From Chamaelirium japonicum (taxonomy: Eukaryota > Streptophyta > Magnoliopsida > Liliales > Melanthiaceae): a stretch of DNA of 64,000 bases. Shown piece after piece: positions 53,735 through 63,650 of this stretch (positions are counted from its first letter, which is position 1; every line of letters starts with the position of its first letter). The stretch spans positions 124,001 to 188,000 of the forward strand of contig CANTAL010000004.1 of assembly GCA_947650365.1 (NCBI GenBank), given 5' to 3'. The position numbers and the translations under genes are program-made. Under the pieces are notes generated by a model, which saw only the letters and a list, made by a program, of their open reading frames with translations, ran no database searches and had not been told where the DNA came from.

Positions 53735-56170
53735 AGATCGTACGAATGAATTAGAATGGATACATTCGTGCAAAAGAAGTAGAATGGATTGTATGAATGA
53801 ATTAGAATGGATCGTGCGAATGAATTAGAATGGATCGTGCGAATGAATTAGAATGGATACATTCATGCGAATGAATTAGAATGGATCATACGAATGAATT
53901 AGAATGGATTCATTCGTGCGAATGAATTAGAATGGATCGTACGAATGAATTAGAATGGATCGTACGAATGAATTAGAATGGATCGTATGAACGAATTAGA
54001 ATGGATCGTGCGAATGAATTAGAATGGATCGTATTAATGAATTTGAATGGATCGTACGAATGAATTAGAATGGAACGTACGAATGAATTAGAATGGATCG
54101 TAGAATGGATCGTATGAATGAATTAGATTGGATCGTACGAATGAGTAAGAATGGATCATACGAATGAATTAGAATGGATCGTAAGAATGAATCAGAATGG
54201 ATACATTTCGTACGATCCATTCTAACTCATTCGTACGATCTATTCTAATTCATTCATGCAATCCAGTCTAATTCATTCGTACGAAGGAATTAGAAAGGAT
54301 CGTATGAATGAATTAGAATGGATCGTACGAATGAAATAGAATGGATCCACTCTTACTCATTCGTACGATTCATTCTAATTCAATCCATTCTAATTCATTC
54401 GCATGATCCATTCTAATTCATTCGTACAATCGATTCTAATTCATTCATACGATCCACTCTTCTAATTCATTCGTACGATTCATTCTAATTCATTAGTACG
54501 ATCCATTCGATCCAGATCCATTCTAATTCATTCGTACGACCCATTCTAATTCATTCGTACGATCCATTCTAATTAATTCATGCGATCCATTCTATTTCAT
54601 TCGTACGATCCATTCTTACTCATTCGTACGATCCATTCTAATTCATTTGCACGATCCATTCTAATTCATTCATATGATCCATTCTAATTCATTCGCACGA
54701 ATGTATCCATTCTAATTCATTCGTACGATCCATTCTAATTCATTTGTACGAATGTATCCACTCTAATTCATTCGTACGATCCATTCTAATTCATTTGTAC
54801 GAATGTATCCTTCCTAATTCATTCGTACGATCCATTCTAATTCATTCGTACGATCCATTCTAATTCATTCGTACGATCCATTCTAACTCATTCGCACGAT
54901 CCATTCTAATTCATTCGCACGATCCTACGAATGAATTAGAAAAGATTGTGCGAATGAATTAGAGTGGATCTGGATCGTGTATCCATTCTAATTCAGTCGT
55001 ACGACCCATTCTAATTCATTCGTACGATCCATTCTAATTCATTCGCACGATCCATTCTAATTCATTCGCACGATCCATTCTAATTCATTCATACGATCCA
55101 TTCTAATTCATTCATATGATCCACTCTAATTCATTCATACGATCCATTCTAATTCATTCGTACGATCCATTCTAATTTATTCGCACGATCCATTCTAATT
55201 CATTCGTACGATCTATTCTATTTCATTCGTACAATCCATTCTTACTCAATCGTATGATCCATTCTAATCCATTCGCACAATCTACTCTAATTCATTCGTA
55301 CGATCTATTCTAATTCATTCGTACAATCCATTCTAATTCATTCGCACAATTCATTCTAATTCATTCATACGATCCGTTCTAATTTATTCGCACGATCTAT
55401 TCTAATTCATTCATACGATCCATTCTAATTCATTCATATGATCCATTCTAATTCATTCGCACGATCCATTCTTACTCATTCGTACGATCCATTCTAATTC
55501 ATTTGCACGAAGGTATCCATTCTAATTCATTCGTACTATCCATTCTAATTCCTTCGTACGATCCATTCTAATTCCTTCATACGATCCATTCTAATTCATT
55601 CGAACGATCCTTTCTAATTCATTCGTATGATCCATTCTAATTCCTTCGTATGATCCATTCTAATTCATTCGTACGGTATGATTCATTCTAATTCATTCGT
55701 ACGATTCATTCTAATTCAATCCATTCTAATTCATTCGTACGATCCATTCTAATTCATTCGTACGATCCATTCTAATTCATTCATACGATCCATTCTAATT
55801 CATTCATACGATCCATTCTAATTCTTTTGCACGAATGTATCCATTCTAATTCATTCATACGATCCATTCTAATTCATTCGTATGATCCGAATTAGAATGG
55901 ATCATACGAAGGAATTAGAATGGATCGTGCGAATAAATTAGAATGGATCGTATGAATGAATTAGAATAGATTGTGCGAATGGATTAGAATGGATCATACG
56001 ATTGAGTAGGAATGGATTGTACGAATAAAATAGAATAGATCGTACGAATGAATTAGAATGGATCGTGCGAATAAATTAGAATGGATCGTATGAATGAATT
56101 AGAATGGATCGTGCGAATGAATTAGAATATAGATCGTACGAATGAATTAGAATAGATCGTATGAATGAAC
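53735..56170. repeat. Higher-order unit X, copy 1 (about 2.45 kb)
   Basis: Landmarks: TGCAAAAGAAGTAG at 53770, GGATACATTCATGCG at 53855, the reverse 19-bp element at 54966, and CGTACGGTATGATTC near 55672. All recur 4,476 bp later. It is made of minus to 54208, then short alternating blocks, then plus 54347-54928 and 54985-55891, then minus. Confidence 0.88.
54966..54984 (-). repeat. 19-bp junction element (reverse form) inside unit X
   Basis: GGATCTGGATCGTGTATCC, entered from a minus block of only about 37 bp (54929-54965). Confidence 0.86.
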
Positions 56171-57187
56171 AAGAATGGATCGTGCGAATGAATTAGAATG
56201 GATCGTACGAATGAAATAGAATTGATCGTACGAATGGATCGTACGAATGAATTAGAATGGATCGTACGAATGAATTAGAATGGATACATTCGTGCGAATC
56301 CATTCTATTTTATTCGTACGATCCATTCTAATTCATTCGCATGATCCATTCTAATTCATTCGTACGATCCATTCTAATTCATTCGTACGATCCATTCTAA
56401 TTCATTCGTACGATTCATTCTAATTCAATCCATTCTAATTCATTTGTACGATCCATTCTTACTCATTCGTACGATCCATTCTAATTCATTCGCACGAATG
56501 AATCCATTCTAATTCATTCGTATGATCCTATCTAATTCATTCGTACGATCCATTCTAATTCATTCGCACGATCCATTCTATTTCATTCGTACGATCCATT
56601 CTAATTCATTCGCACGAATGTATCCATTCCAATTCATTCGTATGATCCATTCTAATTCATTCGGACAATCGATTCTAATTCATCCGTACGATCAATTCTA
56701 ATTCATTCGCACGTATCCATTCTAATTCATTCATACGATCCATTCTATTTCATTCGTACGATCCATTCTTACTCATTCGTACGATCAATTCTAATTCATT
56801 CGTACGATCGATTCTAATTCATTCGTACGATCCATTCTAATTCATTCGCACAATCTATACGTTCCATTCTAATTCATTCGTAAGATCCATTCTAATTCAT
56901 TCGCACGATCCATTCTAATTCATTAATACGATCCAATCTAATTCATTCGTACGATCCATTCTAATCCATTCGTATTCATTCGCACAATCTATTCTAATTC
57001 ATTCATACGGTCCATCCTAATTCATTCGCACGAATGTATCCATTCTAATTCATTCGTACAATCCATTCTATTTCATTCGTACGAATGAATTAGAATGGAT
57101 ACCTTCTTGCAAATGAATTAGGATGGATCGTACGAATGAGTAAGAATGGATCGTACGAATGAAATAGAATGGATCGTATGAATGAAT
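56171..57187. repeat. Higher-order unit Y, copy 1 (1,017 bp)
   Basis: It contains a short minus arm, the junction GGATACATTCGTGCGAATCC at 56282, a plus arm of about 780 bp to 57082, and a minus arm. Private strings are CATTCGGACAATCGATTC, CATCCGTACGATCAATTC and ATACCTTCTTGCAAATG. Its plus arm also matches 25.55-26.04 kb. Confidence 0.9.
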
Positions 57188-58204
57188 TAGAATGGATCGT
57201 GCGAATGAATTAGAATGGATCGTACGAATGAAATAGAATTGATCGTACGAATGGATCGTACGAATGAATTAGAATGGATCGTACGAATGAATTAGAATGG
57301 ATACATTCGTGCGAATCCATTCTATTTTATTCGTACGATCCATTCTAATTCATTCGCATGATCCATTCTAATTCATTCGTACGATCCATTCTAATTCATT
57401 CGTACGATCCATTCTAATTCATTCGTACGATTCATTCTAATTCAATCCATTCTAATTCATTTGTACGATCCATTCTTACTCATTCGTACGATCCATTCTA
57501 ATTCATTCGCACGAATGAATCCATTCTAATTCATTCGTATGATCCTATCTAATTCATTCGTACGATCCATTCTAATTCATTCGCACGATCCATTCTATTT
57601 CATTCGTACGATCCATTCTAATTCATTCGCACGAATGTATCCATTCCAATTCATTCGTATGATCCATTCTAATTCATTCGGACAATCGATTCTAATTCAT
57701 CCGTACGATCAATTCTAATTCATTCGCACGTATCCATTCTAATTCATTCATACGATCCATTCTATTTCATTCGTACGATCCATTCTTACTCATTCGTACG
57801 ATCAATTCTAATTCATTCGTACGATCGATTCTAATTCATTCGTACGATCCATTCTAATTCATTCGCACAATCTATACGTTCCATTCTAATTCATTCGTAA
57901 GATCCATTCTAATTCATTCGCACGATCCATTCTAATTCATTAATACGATCCAATCTAATTCATTCGTACGATCCATTCTAATCCATTCGTATTCATTCGC
58001 ACAATCTATTCTAATTCATTCATACGGTCCATCCTAATTCATTCGCACGAATGTATCCATTCTAATTCATTCGTACAATCCATTCTATTTCATTCGTACG
58101 AATGAATTAGAATGGATACCTTCTTGCAAATGAATTAGGATGGATCGTACGAATGAGTAAGAATGGATCGTACGAATGAAATAGAATGGATCGTATGAAT
58201 GAAT
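57188..58204. repeat. Higher-order unit Y, copy 2 (1,017 bp)
   Basis: Direct tandem copy of 56171-57187 (anchor TGGATACATTCGTGCG 56281 to 57298). I saw almost no differences by eye in the plus arm, including all the private strings, so this duplication is recent. Confidence 0.91.
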
Positions 58205-60646
58205 TAGAATGGATCGTACGAATGAATTAGAATGGATACATTCGTGCAAAAGAAGTAGAATGGATTGTATGAATGAATTAGAATGGATCGTGCGAATGAA
58301 TTAGAATGGATCGTGCGAATGAATTAGAATGGATACATTCATGCGAATGAATTAGAATGGATCATACGAATGAATTAGAATGGATTCATTCGTGCGAATG
58401 AATTAGAATGGATCGTACGAATGAATTAGAATGGATCGTACGAATGAATTAGAATGGATCGTATGAACGAATTAGAATGGATCGTGCGAATGAATTAGAA
58501 TGGATCGTATTAATGAATTTGAATGGATCGTACGAATGAATTAGAATGGAACGTACGAATGAATTAGAATGGATCGTAGAATGGATCGTATGAATGAATT
58601 AGATTGGATCGTACGAATGAGTAAGAATGGATCATACGAATGAATTAGAATGGATCGTACGAATGAATCAGAATGGATACATTTCGTACGATCCATTCTA
58701 ACTCATTCGTACGATCTATTCTAATTCATTCATGCAATCCAGTCTAATTCATTCGTACGAAGGAATTAGAAAGGATCGTATGAATGAATTAGAATGGATC
58801 GTACGAATGAAATAGAATGGATCCACTCTTACTCATTCGTACGATTCATTCTAATTCAATCCATTCTAATTCATTCGCATGATCCATTCTAATTCATTCG
58901 TACAATCGATTCTAATTCATTCATACGATCCACTCTTCTAATTCATTCGTACGATTCATTCTAATTCATTAGTACGATCCATTCGATCCAGATCCATTCT
59001 AATTCATTCGTACGACCCATTCTAATTCATTCGTACGATCCATTCTAATTAATTCATGCGATCCATTCTATTTCATTCGTACGATCCATTCTTACTCATT
59101 CGTACGATCCATTCTAATTCATTTGCACGATCCATTCTAATTCATTCATATGATCCATTCTAATTCATTCGCACGAATGTATCCATTCTAATTCATTTGT
59201 ACGATCCATTCTAATTCATTTGTACGAATGTATCCACTCTAATTCATTCGTACGATCCATTCTAATTCATTTGTACGAATGTATCCTTCCTAATTCATTC
59301 GTACGATCCATTCTAATTCATTCGTACGATCCATTCTAATTCATTCGTACGATCCATTCTAACTCATTCGCACGATCCATTCTAATTCATTCGCACGATC
59401 CTACGAATGAATTAGAAAAGATTGTGCGAATGAATTAGAATGGATCTGGATCGTGTATCCATTCTAATTCAGTCGTACGACCCATTCTAATTCATTCGTA
59501 CGATCCATTCTAATTCATTCGCACGATCCATTCTTATTCATTCGCACGATCCATTCTAATTCATTCATACGATCCATTCTAATTCATTCATATGATCCAC
59601 TCTAATTCATTCATACGATCCATTCTAATTCATTCGTACGATCCATTCTAATTTATTCGCACGATCCATTCTAATTCATTCGTACGATCTATTCTATTTC
59701 ATTCGTACAATCCATTCTTACTCAATCGTATGATCCATTCTAATCCATTCGCACAATCTACTCTAATTCATTCGTACGATCTATTCTAATTCATTCGTAC
59801 AATCCATTCTAATTCATTCGCACAATCTATTCTAATTCATTCATACGATCCGTTCTAATTTATTCGCACGATCTATTCTAATTCATTCATACGATCCATT
59901 CTAATTCATTCATATGATCCATTCTAATTCATTCGCACGATCCATTCTTACTCATTCGTACGATCCATTCTAATTCATTTGCACGAAGGTATCCATTCTA
60001 ATTCATTCGTACTATCCATTCTAATTCCTTCGTACGATCCATTCTAATTCCTTCATACGATCCATTCTAATTCATTCGAACGATCCTTTCTAATTCATTC
60101 GTATGATCCATTCTAATTCCTTCGTATGATCCATTCTAATTCATTCGTACGGTATGATTCATTCTAATTCATTCGTACGATTCATTCTAATTCAATCCAT
60201 TCTAATTCATTCGTACGATCCATTCTAATTCATTCGTACGATCCATTCTAATTCATTCATACGATCCATTCTAATTCATTCATACGATCCATTCTAATTC
60301 TTTTGCACGAATGTATCCATTCTAATTCATTCATACGATCCATTCTAATTCATTCGTATGATCCGAATTAGAATGGATCATACGAAGGAATTAGAATGGA
60401 TCGTGCGAATAAATTAGAATGGATCGTATGAATGAATTAGAATAGATTGTGCGAATGGATTAGAATGGATCATACGATTGAGTAGGAATGGATTGTACGA
60501 ATGAAATAGAATAGATCGTACGAATGAATTAGAATGGATCGTGCGAATAAATTAGAATGGATCGTATGAATGAATTAGAATGGATCGTGCGAATGAATTA
60601 GAATATAGATCGTACGAATGAATTAGAATAGATCGTATGAATAAAC
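58205..60646. repeat. Higher-order unit X, copy 2
   Basis: It matches 53735-56170 at a constant 4,476 bp offset with scattered substitutions (for example CGTACGAATGAATCAG here against CGTAAGAATGAATCAG at 54181, and CTTATTC against CTAATTC near 59530). No indel is seen. Confidence 0.89.
59442..59460 (-). repeat. 19-bp junction element (reverse form) inside the second X
   Basis: GGATCTGGATCGTGTATCC, 4,476 bp after 54966. Confidence 0.86.
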
Positions 60647-61690
60647 AAGAATGGATCGTGCGAATGAATTAGAATGGATCGTACGAATGAAATAGAATTG
60701 ATCGTACGAATGGATCGTACGAATGAATTAGAATGGATCGTACGAATGAATTAGAATGGATACATTCGTGCGAATCCATTCTATTTTATTCGTACGATCC
60801 ATTCTAATTCATTCGCATGATCCATTCTAATTCATTCGTACGATCCATTCTAATTTATTCGTACGATCCATTCTAATTCATTCGTACGATTCATTCTAAT
60901 TCAATCCATTCTAATTCATTTGTACGATCCATTCTTACTCATTCGTACGATCCATTCTAATTCATTCGCACGAATGAATCCATTCTAATTCATTCGTATG
61001 ATCCTATCTAATTCATTCGTACGATCCATTCTAATTCATTCGCACGATCCATTCTATTTCATTCGTACGATCCATTCTAATTCATTCGCACGAATGTATC
61101 CATTCCAATTCATTCGTATGATCCATTCTAATTCATTCGGACAATCGATTCTAATTCATCCGTACGATCAATTCTAATTCATTCGCACGTATCCATTCTA
61201 ATTCATTCATACGATCCATTCTATTTCATTCGTACGATCCATTCTTACTCATTCGTACGATCAATTCTAATTCATTCGTACGATCGATTCTAATTCATTC
61301 GTACGATCCATTCTAATTCATTCGCACAATCTATACGTTCCATTCTAATTCATTCGTAAGATCCATTCTAATTCATTCGCACGATCCATTCTAATTCATT
61401 AATACGATCCAATCTAATTCATTCGTACGATCCATTCTAATCCATTCGTATTCATTCGCACAATCTATTCTAATTCATTCATACGGTCCATCCTAATTCA
61501 TTCGCACGAATGTATCCATTCTAATTCATTCGTACAATCCATTCTATTTCATTCGTACGAATGAATTAGAATGGATACCTTCTTGCAAATGAATTAGGAT
61601 GGATCGTACGAATGAGTAAGAATGGATCGTACGAATGAAATAGAATGGATCGTATGAATGAATTAGAATGGATCGTACGAATGAATTAGA
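60647..61690. repeat. Higher-order unit Y, copy 3
   Basis: Anchor TGGATACATTCGTGCG at 60757, with the same private strings as the other two Y copies. There is no fourth Y: after about 61690 the sequence changes to ordinary minus units. Confidence 0.89.
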
Positions 61691-61922
61691 ATGGATTGTA
61701 CGAATGAATTAGAATGGATCGTATGAATGAAATAGAATGGATCGTACGAATGAAATAGAATGGATCGTACGAATGAATTAGAATAGATTGTGCGAATGGA
61801 TTAGAATGGATCGTATGAATGAATTAGAGTGGATCATATGAATGAATTAGAATGGATTGTATGAATGAATTAGAATGGATCGTGCGAATGAATTAGAATG
61901 GATCGTACGAATGAATTAGAAT

Positions 61923-61941
61923 GGATACAGGATCCAGATTT
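61923..61941 (+). repeat. 19-bp junction element, variant
   Basis: Reads GGATACAGGATCCAGATTT; three bases differ from the family form. Confidence 0.75.
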
Positions 61942-62364
61942 ATTCTAATTCATTCGCACAATCTATTCTAATTCATTCGTAGGATCGTGCGAATGAATTA
62001 GAATGGATCGTGCAAATGAGTTAGAATGGATCGTACGAATGAATTAGAATGGATCGTACGAATGAATTAGAAAGGATACATTCGTACAAATGAATTAGAA
62101 TGGATCGTACGAATGAATTAGAGTGGATACATTCGTACAAATGAATTAGAATGGATCGTACGAATGAATTAGAATGGATACATTCATGCGAATGAATTAG
62201 AATGGATCATATGAATGAATTAGAATGGATCGTGCGAATGAATTAGAATGGATCGTACGAATGAGTAAGAATGGATCGTACGAATGAAATAGAATGGATC
62301 GTATGAATGAATTAGAATGGATCGTACGAATGAATTAGAATGGGTCGTACGAATGAATTAGAAT

Positions 62365-62383
62365 GGATACACGATCCAGATCC
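62365..62383 (+). repeat. 19-bp junction element
   Basis: GGATACACGATCCAGATCC followed by a 42-bp plus arm. Confidence 0.86.
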
Positions 62384-63191
62384 ATTCTAATTCATTCGCA
62401 CAATCTATTCTAATTCATTCGTAGGATCGTGCGAATGAATTAGAATGGATCGTGCGAATGCGTTAGAATGGATCGTACAAATGAATTAGAATGGATCGTA
62501 CGAATGAATTAGAATGGATCGTACAAATGAATTAGAAAGGATACATCCGAATTCATTCGTACGATCCATTCTAATTCCTTCTTACGATCCATAGTCTAAT
62601 TCATTCGCACGATCCATTCTAATTCATTCGTACGATTCATTCTAATTCAATCCATTCTAATTCATTCGTATGATCTATTCTAATTCATTCATACGATCCA
62701 TTCTAATTCATACAATCTATTCTAATTAGAATGGATCGTACTAATGAATTAGACTGGATCGTACGAATGAATTAGAATGGATCGTACGAATGAATTAGAA
62801 TGGATTGAATTAGAATGAATCGTACGAATGAATTAGAATGGATCGTGCGAAGGAATTAGAATGGATCGTACGAATGAATTAGAATGGATCGTACGAATGA
62901 ATTAGAATAGATCGTACGAATGAATTAGAATGGATCATGCTAATGAATTAGAATTGATCATACAAATGAATTAGAATAGATTGTCCGAATGAATTAGAAT
63001 GGATCGTACGAATGAATTGGAATGGATACATTCGTGCGAATGAATTAGAATAGATCGTATGAATGAATTAGAGTGGACACATTCGTACAAATGGATTAGA
63101 ATGGATCGTACGAATGAATTAGAATGGATACATTCGTGCGAATGAATTAGAATGGATCGTATGAGAATAGATTGTGCGAATGAATTAGAAT

Positions 63192-63210
63192 GGATCTGGA
63201 TCGTGTATCC
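63192..63210 (-). repeat. 19-bp junction element (reverse form)
   Basis: GGATCTGGATCGTGTATCC, followed by the same approximately 300-bp module as at 27241, 42344 and 47000. Confidence 0.86.
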
Positions 63211-63650
63211 ATTCTAATTCATTCGTACGACCCATTCTAATTCATTCGCACGATCCATTCTAATTCATTCGTACGATCCATTCTAATTCATTCGTACGTT
63301 TCATTCTAATTCAATCCATTCTAATTCATTCGTACGATCCATTCTTACTCATTCGTACGATCGATTCTAATTCATTCATACGATCCATTCTAATTCATTC
63401 GTAGGATCTATTCTATTTTATTCGTACAATCCATTCTTACTCAATCGTATGATCCATTCTAATCCATTCGCACAATCTAGTCTAATTAATTCGTACGATC
63501 CATTCTAATTCATTCGTACGATCCATTCTAATTCATTCGCACAATCTATTCTAATTCATTCGTACGATCTATTCTAATTCATTAGCACGATCCATTCTAA
63601 TTCATTCGTACGATCCATTATAATTCATTCATATGATCCATTCGTACGAA
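63211..63650 (+). repeat. Plus-oriented satellite block
   Basis: It starts with CGTACGACCC and continues through CGATCGATTC and CTTACTCAATCGTATGATCC to CACAATCTAGTC, matching 42363-42640. It turns at CCATTCGTACGAATG. Confidence 0.85.

Larger units (their letters stand above)
61691..63191. repeat. Mosaic of alternating blocks
   Basis: Minus 61691-61922, plus 61942-61983, minus 61984-62364, plus 62384-62425, minus 62426-62545, plus 62546-62725, minus 62726-63191. The composite of element, 42-bp plus arm and CGTAGGATCGTGCG turn appears twice. ATTCTAATTAGAAT at 62719-62732 is a palindromic turn. Confidence 0.83.
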
